From: Henckelia pumila
Taxonomy: Eukaryota > Streptophyta > Magnoliopsida > Lamiales > Gesneriaceae
Assembly (NCBI RefSeq): GCF_033568475.1
Contig: NC_133122.1
Location: 79,631,442-79,695,441 of the forward strand
Direction: 5' to 3'
DNA length: 64,000 nt
Below, piece by piece: positions 11,619 through 23,163 of this stretch. The notes below the pieces were generated by a model. The model did not search any database. It was not told the DNA's origin and worked only from the letters and a program-made list of their open reading frames with translations. Numbering within the stretch: the first letter of the stretch is position 1; each line of letters begins with the position of its first letter. A program made the position numbers and the translations under genes.

Positions 11619-14600
11619 CTATACTTGCCACAAAAACAAATAAGCTGCAGTGCCATGTACAAACAAAAGTATTATAAAATTTACGAGGATTGAGTACTTG
11701 TAAGATTTCAGCTTTTTGCTCCCTGAATAACCATCATAATCCTCGAAAACGCCTGCATTTGTATCCCAATCCGCTCCGGAAGCAGAACCATTGGATTCAG
11801 ACGTCCATTTACCCCGATTGTTGCCCCTAGTAAGCAAAATAAAGATAAATAACATTGTATATGGATCTTAATTGTGATGCATACATCTATTAGATTCGGT
11901 TAGTCCAACGTGAAATTCGGACTTTTTTTTCATTTGAGCGAAGTCTGATCGTATAAGGTGACAAATATAAAAGCAGAAAGAAGAAAGGAAAAAGAAACCT
12001 GCTGCTAAGTACACCAGCATTGAGTGTAAGCAAGTCAATATCTGCAGCAGATCTCGGCTCAATACTATAAGCTTTCTCATATTTCACCTCCACACCCTGT
12101 CCAGATGCCACAAAGAATGCTCCATTCACCATTATGTCCCCCTCACTCCTCCAATTCCAGTCCCTCCATTCCTCCTCCACCGTATCCACACGTTTCGTCA
12201 CCTATAAAAACGATTAGTACTTCAACAATATGTAGAATATCATGTACTGCATGCGAGCGTAACTCTGCTAGATATTTAGTACTGTTTATGTATAATGTTA
12301 CAATAAAAACGAAAAATTCAACAAAAGGATCTTGTATGATCATGTGCATGTTGTAGTCCTACAAATCCATGCAAATGATCACTTGTATATAGATGAGTAT
12401 ATATAATGAGAATATATACCTCCTTCACATTGCTATCAGATGAGGCGATATAGCGATTTCCTTGGCTATTGATGGTAGGATTCCCACTACCTCCAATGGC
12501 ATACATCTCCCACCTAGTGAAGTCATTGTTCACCACATGTATGTACCCTCTTCTACACCTTGGCATTCTCTGTACAAGTTTCTCGCCAAAATGGTTAAAG
12601 GCGATGGTCACCTGCATTCCCGAATCAGGCAAGTAGTCGTCGCTATGGCCGAGTAGCATCACCTCATTATGATGAGAAAAAATGTTGTTAGATATAGTGA
12701 TCCCCGTCGACCCCATGACAGCATCTATCAACCCATCCTTACAATTCGACAACGTACAATGATCGATCCAAATGTCCCTCGATCCAAATATGGAGATTCC
12801 ATCACCGTCCGATTTGGTCCGCCACCCATAATGGGTGGGGCTCGACCTTATATTCGTCTCCCCTGCTTGGTGACAGTCATGAACATGAATGTTGTGGATT
12901 ATTACATTACTTATGTATTGTAAAGTGATGCATCCGCCACCGGTTATTTCAACGTTTGCCCCTCGGCCATCTAGAGTCTTATATGAGTTGAAGATCAATT
13001 CTTGGGACAGATGGATGAGCATGTTGGCTGAAAATACGATCCACAACGGCTCAGTTTGGATCACAGCGTGTCGAATTGTGCCTGGTTTCGGATTTACAGG
13101 GTCGTCGTCTGATGAATCCGTGACAACGTAGTAACGCCCGCCCTTGCCCCCGAGGGCGTATTGGCCGAATCCAATGGCACAATCAGCCAATTTCTGCCGG
13201 TTCAGTTGCCAGTTGAGGTCACACCGCCAGCAGTCGTCTGTGGGATTACCGGTTAAACAAGTGGACGATTGACCGTTGGTGGAGAAGGATAGCATTTGCC
13301 TTCTTGAAAGTGAGACACTCACTTTTCTGCATGGGAAATACATCAAAATGCATGATTTTTTATTTTTATTTTTTTAAAAAATGCCGTTAGTTAAAACATG
13401 AGTAGAGCTAAATGTGTGAAATATTATTAATTTGCAAGTCAACTTTGTAGTTTCATTCAATATATTATTGATAGCGTTTCATCTTCTTTTCTTTAATGCT
13501 TTGCATTAGCCAGTGTTGATGTTATGGTCATCATCGATCTTTTAATTGTTATCACTAGCTAAAATTACCTAAATGTTAAGAATATGTCTATTGAATATAA
13601 TTAATTTCCTGCATTGGTTTTTTTTAGTTATTTGCACTACCTTTTCTCATATCCGATAGCTATAGAATTAGAGCAAGATTTGGTTCCTTTATATAGTTGT
13701 TTTTTTTTTTTTTTCTGTCAAAAAGCTTGTTCAAGTTCATTGTTTGAACTAATGCAAAGTTATTGAAAAGGTATGCTGGTACCCAACAAATCCTTGATGA
13801 TGATTATTTATTATTTTTTCGAAGAAACTAATCTGCAAAACATGAGTGAAGGTTTACGTATGAAAGGAAGCAGTGGTTTGCAAGACAAATTTGCAATAAA
13901 GTGGCCAACTTTATTTGTTATTTGGCTTTGCCCGTATGAAAGGAGATACACATAGGATTCCATTGCAGGGAATCGAGAAGGAAAAGTTGATGGAGGGCCC
14001 CATTCAGTATTTAAGTCAACAGCCGTTCAAATTGTCTACTAATTAAACCAAAAGTTACTTTGGATCTCATTTTTTTTTATGTTTTATATTATATATATAA
14101 TATATACCAGTGAAAAAATATTGAATTTGCGCCGATTAAATAACTGAGAGATCCATGCATACTTTTAAGACTTGTGCTAAATATTGAAGGCCACACACAT
14201 GATTTCATGTTATTTTTTGAATTACAAAAACATTCCGCATATATACACTAATTTCAAAGCTAAGTGTAATCATATGTATAGCATTCATCGTATATATTAT
14301 ATATCACATTTTTCCGCTGTTAGTATGTATATATAAAATGGTTAATATATGTATACATGTCTTCTATATTAAAAGATCTGACGTTCAAACAGTTTATAAA
14401 ATAAGTGTCATAGATTTTCCATTCAAACAACAGATATGTTAAAGAGTGATGCCATATGTACATTTAAGGATAAAATTTAAGTTACACTAGGATGACATTT
14501 CTATTCTTTTCTAAGGTACGTAATTGAAAATTTAAAAATAAAATAGATGTAATAATTAGATTCAAAAATACATTTCTAATTTATCATTTAAAAGAACCTA

Positions 14601-14955
14601 AAATTTCCTTTGTTAAAATGGAAGCACGCGTGGGCGACTTATATGGCCAACACTGACAAATTACGTAAAAGTAAGAACACAGCAACTGCACATCTGCTAT
14701 ATTATTAACCCGAAAAATTTGAAGAGCATAATTAGAAAGTCATAGATAGGTTTCTTGCCTGTGGACATCGCGAGCAACGGCTTCGGGGTCGGGGTCGGGG
14801 AGCTGAGTGAAGTTGAGACCAAATGCTGATACCTGGCGAGAAAACGAGCCCATAACCAACATCATGAACACAATGCAGCCATTGCTGGTCAACATGATTT
14901 GCACTGCTTTCATATAATATTTTAGCAGAGAAAGAAAGAATGGTGCATGCATCAT
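11619..14955 (-). CDS. Pectate lyase (PL1), secreted, four exons, complete
   Basis: Exons are 14955-14759, 13326-12420, 12201-11999 and 11826-11619 (TAG stop), joining in phase to give 504 residues. Introns 2 and 3 are GT-AG; intron 1 uses a GC donor. Residues 1-44 contain a hydrophobic signal peptide; an in-frame Met at residue 15 or 21 could be the true start. The mature N-terminus has the plant VHRKV...SRR block and the [14 protein letters not shown] cysteine motif. The PL1 beta-helix follows with [50 protein letters not shown] and the catalytic-Arg region [17 protein letters not shown]. The enzyme cleaves de-esterified pectate by Ca-dependent beta-elimination in the cell wall, in growth, fruit softening or pollen function. 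Past the catalytic domain is a Gly/Ser/Asp-rich linker and a hydrophobic end (about residues 479-504) that resembles a GPI or membrane anchor. No disruption seen. Confidence 0.93.
13327..14758 (-). other. GC-AG intron 1 of the pectate lyase gene
   Basis: The exon 1 end CACAG is followed by GCAAGAAA, and the acceptor is CATGCAG before AAAAGTGAGTG. Only this junction keeps the conserved R-K-V frame; no GT donor nearby does. AG|GCAAG matches the consensus for the minority GC-AG class. The interior is AT-rich and I see no nested gene. Confidence 0.75.
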
Positions 14956-15481
14956 AGTTTTAGATCAGGTGAAGTTAAGCCAATTGGTTGGTTTTGAGTG
15001 GTGTGATAATGAGTGGCTTTTTTTTAGAAATTTGAATCTTACTATTGTGTTTTTGAAGGGCTCAATAAGCGGAATTTAAGGGAATATAGTAGTGGCATCA
15101 GTGCATTAGAATGAGAAATGATACACGAGTATCAAAATAATAAATATTATAAATTTATAAAGCAAATGTTGTTTTTATTTTTGGGTTGTTATTGTTTATT
15201 GTTTTAAATCATCAAATTTTATTGATAGTTTTAAATGAAATCTATATACAATATTGTTCCGACGTAATATACATATATGATATATTACAAACAAAATAAT
15301 AGCATAAATAAATTAGTTCTTTTTTTTTAACCATACCGATAAATATATCCATTTAACTGCCTCGTCGTTAAAGTGGAAACCAAAATGTAGAGTGGCCCAT
15401 AAATTATCCAAATCCAGGGCCCAAAATTTCTAGCCCATTTGATAATATGGGAAAAACAAAGCCATAGAGTCCAGGGTATCT
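14956..15481 (-). promoter_or_regulatory. Upstream region of the pectate lyase gene
   Basis: On the minus strand, ACTATATTCC at 15090-15081 is a weak TATA candidate about 125 bases before the ATG, and a CCAATTGG word lies about 30-40 bases before the ATG. The rest is AT-rich with no supported gene. Assignment is by position only. Confidence 0.3.
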
Positions 15482-15564
15482 AAAGGTAAAAATTTATCAA
15501 TATATGTGAGGTTCATTGAAAAATTAATAGTGTATCACACATGTATTGATAAATTTTTACCTTT
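15482..15564. repeat. 29-bp inverted repeat with 25-base loop
   Basis: Arms 15482-15510 and 15536-15564 are reverse complements except for two positions (outer words AAAGGTAAAA and TTTTACCTTT). The AT-rich 83-bp fold-back may be a tiny MITE or a palindrome; no target duplication is obvious. Confidence 0.75.
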
Positions 15565-18500
15565 TGATGTTCTTTGGTGTAGTACTGTACAGGTAGGATC
15601 TAATTTACCGTGTTAGAAGAATGATTTTAGGAAGAACTTTGAGTTTTTTCTTTACAAGAATATATCGAACTATGTACATTTATTTTTAAAATAAAAACTT
15701 TTGTGATATTGTCTAACAAATTATTTTATATGACAGATCTTTTATTCGATCCGATCAATGAAAACATATTATTTTTTATGTTAAAAATACTATTTTTCAC
15801 TATATACATACATCAAGGTCGACTTGCCTAACAAATAAATATAATAAATATATGTGACACCTATTTGCAATTTTAGCGTTTGATTTTCATCCATTAATTT
15901 GGTTTTTTTTTTCTAGGGTGATCGACTAGTTCATGAAAATTGCACTTGAATATTGACTCATATGAATTATCTCTCTTCTCTATATATTTTTTTTTCTTAT
16001 GATATAAAACATGTTATCAGCACGATGTTGTAAAAAATTGATCATGAAATAATTCTTGTTTTTTATGCTATTGGCATAGCACAACGTGTACGTTTGTCAA
16101 TATTCAATTTTATGAGATATTCATTAGTGCTCTAGAAGTAACACAATTATCAATTGGTATCCATGAAAATCATGATTTTATGATGTTGATGGCTCGAAAG
16201 TATCACAATATGATTGAATATTGAGAGAGATTCATGATTAACATATGATATAAGATCAAATATATTGAGAATCTAAAGAGATTCATGATTATTATCTAAT
16301 ATATTAAGAATCTGAAGAGTTTTTATGATAAAATATATGATATATAATTTTGTATATTGAGAAATTGAAGATATTCATTATTGAGATCTGATACGATATC
16401 AAAGATCTATAAATATTCTTGAACGTATAGATCTAGTATCAAAGTGTATCGATATCTATAAAAAAATGTTGATCAAAATATCAAAGATTTGTTGATATTC
16501 ATGATTCATGAAGAATATTAATATAAGATAAAGTATTTGGAAATATTCTTGAAAATATTTATTTAATTCTTTTTTGGTCGAATGAATTTTTGACAATCTT
16601 ATGAATTCAGAAATTTATTACAATTTTTTAAAAAATATCGATATGTGATATAAAATTGTCAATATCCTTAAAAGAATGTTATTAAAGATATGAGATATAT
16701 ATAAAAAGATACTGACTTAGATATCGATCAAAACATATATCTTTTAATGCTTTAGAAGAAACATACTACATTATTTGTCACTATTTTTCTGAAAAGTGAC
16801 TTGATGCATGTTCAATGTTGAAATGCAGTGCTATTGATTAAAAATTTATGAATATGCCGCATTGAGACCGCAATGCTATCAATCCATAAAAGAACATAAA
16901 AGTTAAACCTAACGAAATAAAACCATTGTCTATATTGGGCAACGGCGATGATCGATTGACGGTAACCTTCACACAATAATGTCAATAAGTTGATTATGAC
17001 TAACTTAAGTCATTTTATTTAATTATTTGCGTAAATAATTTATTTGGGTAAATTAAGTTTTTATTTTTTTAAACTAAATTTTGGAAAACTCTAAAATGTG
17101 TTTTTGATTCACATAAATTATTTTGATTACATAAAATAATATATAAAAATTTTTCAATTTATTCCATGAGTCAATATATTGCATGAGATATGACATTAAT
17201 TTATTATGCAATTTCATTGATAATTTTTCTTATTTGAGAATTTTTATTTATAGTTTAAGCATATATTGAGTTGTTAAATATTTATTTCCTAAATTTTGAC
17301 CATAGATTTTAAATTTCTCAATTTTGATTGTGGATATAAATTTTAGCTTGTTTCAAATTTTTTTTGATTAAAATTGAATTTTTTTTAAAGTGATATTACA
17401 TTTTAAATGAATGATAAAATATTTTATTACGTGTTATTGTATTATATTTTTTGCAAATGTAGAGAAAAAATCAATGTGAAATGACATCAGTGATAAATTA
17501 ATAGCATTGTTGACGGTAAAAGATATATTTGATACATTAAGAATTTGGAAAGATATGTTCATTTCTCAATTTCAATTCTTCGAAAATAATAATTAGATAT
17601 CTTAGTTATAGTGTTTCGTTGATTCAAAGAAAAATAAAGAAAGAAAGTTATGAAAGTTGTCTAATTGATGTGATTCATTCTCTAGGTTGAATGTGACTGC
17701 CATTGAACACAGTTGTTACACTGTTGTTGATTATCTATAAAGAATAATATATTATTTCATATGATCAAGTGAGATATTTAATTAAAATATCGAGTAATAC
17801 AAAATTTTGGGATATATATCTTAATCAAGTATGGTACTAAATGTATATCTTTATCTCATATCACTATTTATATGGGTTGTAATTGAAGTACATTAAAAGA
17901 TTTTATTGGTACCAAGAACGATATAAATTTTATGGAGGTCGTTGATGTCTACCCAAATTATATTTTAATTTCATCGTATGTTAATATGAATATGTGAAAG
18001 ATCTAGAAGATTGTTTGATTGACGATGAAAAAGATGATGCACTTGATATAATAAAATAATGATAGACCCGACATATATGAATTTTAAATCGAGTGAATAT
18101 TGATTTGATTTAAATAGTATATTAAAAATTCTAGAAGATCTAAAGAGCTCTAAAAGTATCATTGATATAAATACTTTGAGAGTTTAGTATAATTGATTGG
18201 ATTGAGCATTCAAATATATAAAAAGATGACAAACTATTGATGATGCACAAAGATTTAATGAAGACTCCAAAAATTCCTGGATCGATAAATATGAAAACTT
18301 TTTAATGAAAGATATATAAGATTTTATAAATTCTTGTTTATGGCTCATCAACTTTGATCATTATAAGCTCAAATTGACAGAAATCTATATATTATCTAGA
18401 ATGAAGAAATAATGTGGGCCCACGAAGCGCGAATTTTATAATAGTATGTTGTCTTAATTGATTTATTTGCCTCCAAATAAACTATTAAACCATGAAAATT

Positions 18501-18863
18501 CAAGTGTCATTTTTGAGGATATCTAAAACATATATTGTAAATATAATGTCAAATGATCGTGTATTGAAATTTAATGGTTGTGCGACACATGCACTAAAAT
18601 GAATCTCTTGAAGATCATATTAAAAGTATGTTGGAAATAATTTGAATCTTATGATCAAGTATTATGAGCAATGAGATTTTTATGACACATTTCTCATTTG
18701 TTATTCTCGTAAAACAAAGTTTCCAGCTAAATGCTAAAAGAATAATTTTGAGATGGATCAAAAGTGTTATGAAGAGAATATGAAGTTTAAAGTTTCTTTG
18801 ATCTTGTCCATAAGATTGATTATATTGTTTACCTTCATTAATATTCAAGTTCAACAAGGTATA
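15565..18863. other. AT-rich DNA, probable degenerate Ty1/copia relic
   Basis: No intact gene. GTTATCAGCACGATG at about 16013-16027 resembles the primer-binding region of some copia lineages. Repeated GATTCATGATT/ATATGATAT words follow at 16200-16560. A GGGCCCACGAAGCGCG block at about 18417 could be the integrase-end box (G-P-x-R-R) of a copia polyprotein. Frames are shattered, so this is a weak call; plain intergenic DNA is the alternative. Confidence 0.3.
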
Positions 18864-20787
18864 TATAATTTCCAAAAAGTCCACTAGCTTGATCACGATA
18901 AATTAATTGATTTATATGATTTATGCATATCAGTTATGAAAATTTAATTGTTATGTTTAAATTATGTGATTTATTTTATGCCTGAAATTTTATGTGTTGC
19001 AATGTTATTTTAAAGTTTTTAGTTTTGGAATTTAATTCTGGACTGAAGGGACGAGGCTAGCCTTCGAAGCGAGTTAAGGAAAATGTTTTATTTTTCAAGG
19101 ATAGTATATGCAATGAAATTTTGTAGTGGGAGAATTAAAATTTTAAAAGTTTTATTCGCAACTAATGGGCCGATTATTGAGCCCATTAGTCACAAATTAA
19201 GTAGCGTTCAAAGTTTCCAACACTTTTCTTTTATTTCTTTGGAACGCCGCTTACTCCCTCTTTTCCCCTCTTTCATACGTTAATCACTGCACCAAGCAAG
19301 ATCAAGGGATCTCCAATTCTTCTCGAGGCTAGATCGTTCTTCCGTCCTGGTTAAATTCCAAGTGCATGTTTTACAAAGAACTCTTGAGTATGATGTTTAA
19401 ACGTGAAGCGTGAGGTTTTTATGATGTTCTTCAAAGTTTTGAATCAAATCATTGATGTTGGTCATTTTTGGGCAAATTCTTTCCAAGTTTTGAAGCACAC
19501 GTCCTTGTATGATTTCCTTTCAATTGTTAAATATTTTTGGGCAAAAGAGAGTCGTTAAGGAGCCGAAAAGTCAGAGAAAATCGCGTTGGGCAACTGCGCG
19601 TCGCTACCTGGATTTACAGGCAGTGAGCCGTGCGATCGAGCAGGATATTTCTCTTGCTCGAGCGTAAGCGTGTTTAAGGGAACGCACTCGAGTGGCACTT
19701 TTCTGCCGCTCGAGCACAGAGGGTGCTGCCTCAAAAATTAAATTTTCGTGTGTTCAGTCCAAAATTCAAGTTTTTGACTTTTTCAGCTCTTTTAAGTGAT
19801 TTTAAGATGTTCCATCGGAAAAAGTTTCGAATTCGAATGTTCGGGACGGAAGGAACGACTCACGTGGATCGATTATGCTATGTATTGCATGTTTATATGA
19901 TTTTCTCCATGAAAGCTATTTTATCATAAAATGTTTTGAAGTATGTTAAGCATGGATGAGTTCTTGCATCAGTTTTAGTTGCATGATGTTTATGACAACG
20001 TTTAAGAGCATGAAATGATGAAGCTATGAAACGTATGAGAAGTATGATGATATGATATATGCATGAAATTATTTTATGTATGTGAATTTGTGGTGGCAAA
20101 AAAAGACGGAATATGCAGGGTTTTGGATTTTACGGGATGAGCTCCGGAAGTGCCTTCCCAAAATATGTGCTCAAGAATGCAGGGTTTTGGATTTTCGGGA
20201 TGAGCTCCGGAAGTGCCTTCCCAAAATACGTGCTCAAAAGGTTTTGGATTTTCGGGATGAGCTCCGGAAGTGCCTTCCCAAAATATGTGCTCAAACGACG
20301 GTTGCCACAAATGCATGTATTTCATCACCTAAGATGTCAAGTTTTATCACGTGTTCATGTTATGCCATTATTTTGAGAGTCAAGCTTTTTATGAAAAGTT
20401 TTAAATGCATTTTCTTGCTGAGTCTTTAGACTCGCTATACTTGAACGGTGTAGGTAATGACGATGTTTAGATGATTTAATTGATGATTTTGGAAACAGGC
20501 ATGAAGTGGAGCATGGAGTCGGGCCGGCGGGGAATGAATGAGTACGAATGTTTTATAAATGAATGCTTGGAGTAAACAATATTTTTGTTTGAAAGGAGAA
20601 ACAAGTTTTAGTAATTCTTTCAGATGGCCATGTTTGGCAAAATTGAAGATTTTTATTTCATTTTTTCATTGATGCACTTTTAAATACTTTTATTTTATGA
20701 AGAATATTTTCATTATCCGCAAATTTTTCCGCAATGATTTTAAGTATATATGTTCGGTTACATTCCATTAGAGTTTGGGACGTTACA
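18864..20787 (+). repeat. E1 5' LTR
   Basis: It aligns with the LTR at 32433. The 5' terminus reads TATAATTTCC where the 3' copy has TGTAAAGTCC, so the first TG is mutated; it ends GACGTTACA. It lacks two segments of about 70 bp each that the 3' copy retains, contains a triple tandem repeat (20114-20295) and a CTCGAGCG-rich segment (19618-19727). Length 1924 bp. Confidence 0.85.
20114..20295 (+). repeat. Three tandem copies (57-64 bp) inside the E1 5' LTR
   Basis: The block GGTTTTGGATTTTMCGGGATG...GCTCCGGAAGTGCCTTCCC starts at 20119, 20183 and 20240. The copies are nearly identical, so the expansion is recent relative to the rest of the LTR. The 3' LTR is cut off before this segment, so the repeat number of the ancestral element is unknown. 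Confidence 0.9.
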
Positions 20788-20790
20788 GCT

Positions 20791-20802
20791 TGGTATCAGA
20801 GC
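20791..20802 (+). other. E1 primer-binding site (initiator Met tRNA)
   Basis: TGGTATCAGAGC, three bases after the LTR end, is complementary to the 3' end of plant initiator Met tRNA. The untranslated leader runs to the gag ATG at 21002. Confidence 0.9.
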
Positions 20803-21001
20803 AGTTCGCTCTGAGAATTATCGCACGCATGCATACTCGCCACAACCCGATTGCTTCGTCTTCATGTCTGTAATTTTTATGTTATTGTTTGATTAAGATG
20901 CATGATAGTATGTAAGATTTATGAGTTATGTATGCTGAAAGTATGTTTTATTATGATTCAAACATGATTGAGTATGTGGGCAATGTTGGAAATCAGGAAT
21001 T

Positions 21002-21671
21002 ATGACAACCCGCGGACGACAGACTAATGAGAGCAATGACCTGAACAACGAAAATAACCAGTTTCTGGCAGGATTGGCCAACATAATACAGGATAAGAGC
21101 AGAGCCCAGGGGGCACAAATTCAAAAGTTAATTTAGGCACAGGCGGGCGGCAGAAATAACAATCACCCTAGAATTACCAATCCGATCTTTAAGCAGTTTA
21201 AGGACCTAGGGCCACCAGAGTTCAAAGGAAGGGCCGATCCCATAGCGGCCGAGGAGTGGGTGCAGTCGTTGGAGACCATATTTTAGTTCATGCAGCCAGC
21301 GGTGCGTATTGTGTGATGTGCGCTATCTTCATGTTTCGGGATGACACCAGGGTTAGGTGGCAAGGAGCCCGTTCTACTGTGAACATGACCACTTTGACTT
21401 GGAATGGATTTAGAGATGTATTCTATGGGAAGTACTTCATTGTGAGCACAAGAACCACAATCGCTAGGGAATTTCTGGATCTCCACCAAGGGAGCACGTC
21501 CATTGCCGAGTACGTGAAAAAGTTCGAAAGAGAGCGGTACTTTGTGCCCATGATCTCTGGAAATCCTGCAGAGGAGCTGAAGCATTTCATGGAGGTCCTG
21601 AACGCCTCCATCCGCCATGGTGTCAGATTAAGTGGGGCAGCCACTTACCGTGCAACCGTTGATGAGGCTAT
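21002..21671 (+). pseudogene. E1 gag, N-terminal part (broken)
   Basis: Starts MTTRGRQTNES and reads through an acidic/Asn-rich head and a PPEFKGRADP..AEEWV block typical of chromovirus gag. In-frame TAG stops interrupt it near 21135 and 21283, and a frameshift follows; the remaining core (FRDVFYGKYF, FLDLHQGSTSIAEYVKKFE) is readable to 21671. Two stops are CAG to TAG changes in character, consistent with methylated-C decay. Cut by the solo LTR. Confidence 0.8.
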
Positions 21672-22917
21672 TGGTAGCGCTAAGTCGTGTCACGCCCAAA
21701 TTACCCAACTCAAATCAGATAACAAAATATGAAGTAGTGTGAGTAGGGATTGTTCCCACGAGGAAAGTGAAATTTAAAAGTGTTCTAAAATAAAATAAAG
21801 GGGTTTTTGATATTTTACTAACTAGTATGCAAGAATTAAAATAAGAATGATCAATAAACTAACGAGACTTGGTATCGGTCGACTACACCCTTGAAATTAT
21901 TCATTCGATCATCGATTCCCTAAAAATAATTAATTTACATTGAATATTCATCATTGAAAATTTAATTCCTGTTTCACCTTAATTTTAGTTAACTAGACAC
22001 CAGCGTTCTATGTTAACCCTTAACCCATAAATTAACCCAATACCAGCGATTAGATTTAAATCCACGGCAACATTCAAATGAGTAAAACTAATGAATCTAG
22101 ACAACACAAATACCAGCGATTGTATTTAGCCTAGTCAATTGTTGTTTCTAAGATTTAACAAATTCAACAGCATAAAATATTAATCATAGTTGCTTCAAAA
22201 ATCAGATGATTCAAATAATTATGGATTTGAATTCTAATGTAGCATTAGATTGTATAGTAAAATTCTAAGGTGATCAATTCTAAAATCTCACATACAAGCA
22301 TGTCAATCAATCCAAAACAACTCTTGATACACAATTTGGAATTAAACAAAATAAAACAGAATCTCACAATTTGAATAAAATCAAGGGTTTGTCTTCCTCA
22401 ACCAAGTACTAAAACTTAGCCACAACGATTCATGAAAAACTAGAGAAAAATTAAAAGAAAAGAAGAAATCTAGAGATAGAATTGGAATACAAAACCTAGC
22501 CGCCAAAGAGAGCTTCAAAATCTGATAATTCCTCTCCCTAAAACGGAATTAAAAACCTAATAAAAGCCTAGAGTCCAAAATAAAAGAGTTTCTAAAATTA
22601 AAAATTCTTCCCGTAAAAGCTCTCGCGCTCGATCGCACGAACTGCCAGGATCGAGCGCCGCTAATCTGGGCAACCTTCTGTCTTAAATTTTCTTTGGCCG
22701 CGCTCGAGCCTACGAGTTGATGCGATCAAGCGCACTGGAAAAAATCCGACTTTTTAATCAAAGTATGGCATTTCCTACACATTGAACCGGGAATATGTTA
22801 TGTAGCTAAACGCATGGCATAAAACAAAACTAAAATAAAACATGAACAAAGACACAAGAACACATGCAAAACACTAACAAAATGACACTAAAATATGCAA
22901 ACAAAACAACACTATCA
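21672..22917 (-). mobile_element. Athila-like solo LTR in E1 gag, TSD GCTAT
   Basis: The plus strand starts TGGTAGCGCTAAGTCGTGTC and ends ACACTATCA, TG...CA termini, flanked by GCTAT at 21667-21671 and 22918-22922. It is about 1246 bp, with no internal region and no second LTR, so it is a solo LTR left by LTR-LTR recombination. It is related to, but diverged from, the LTR at 23164; orientation is inferred from that match. CGATCG/CTCGAG words lie at 22620-22740. Confidence 0.85.
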
Positions 22918-23163
22918 GCTATGATGTCGGAGAAGGACAAAAACGATATTATCAAAGAATCACAGGCCAAGAGAACAAGTTACCAAGGTCGTGATCAGCA
23001 AGGGCCTAGTCAGAAGAGGCTGTATCAGGCTCTTGCTCAGCGGAGGCCACATAAGCAACAACAAAGGCCAAATAAGATTCAGCCTCGACCTCAGGGGCCA
23101 CAGTAGTTGGCAATCACTGCTCCAAAATCGGCAAATTCACTAGCCTTTCAGAGGTATGGGAAG
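22918..23163 (+). pseudogene. E1 gag, middle fragment
   Basis: The reading frame resumes after the solo LTR at the duplicated GCTAT, giving a Lys/Gln/Arg-rich segment (SEKDKNDIIKESQAKRTS, then a Q/P/R-rich stretch) up to the next insertion. One in-frame stop (TAG at 23104). The basic stretch is the expected nucleic-acid binding linker before the zinc knuckle. Confidence 0.75.

Noticed and set aside
12669-13131. Plus-strand frames opposite the pectate lyase exons
   Set aside because: Antisense shadows of a strongly conserved coding exon; no motifs.
20074-20429. Overlapping repeat proteins in the E1 LTR
   Set aside because: The periodic peptides only reflect the 57-64 bp DNA repeat in a non-coding LTR.
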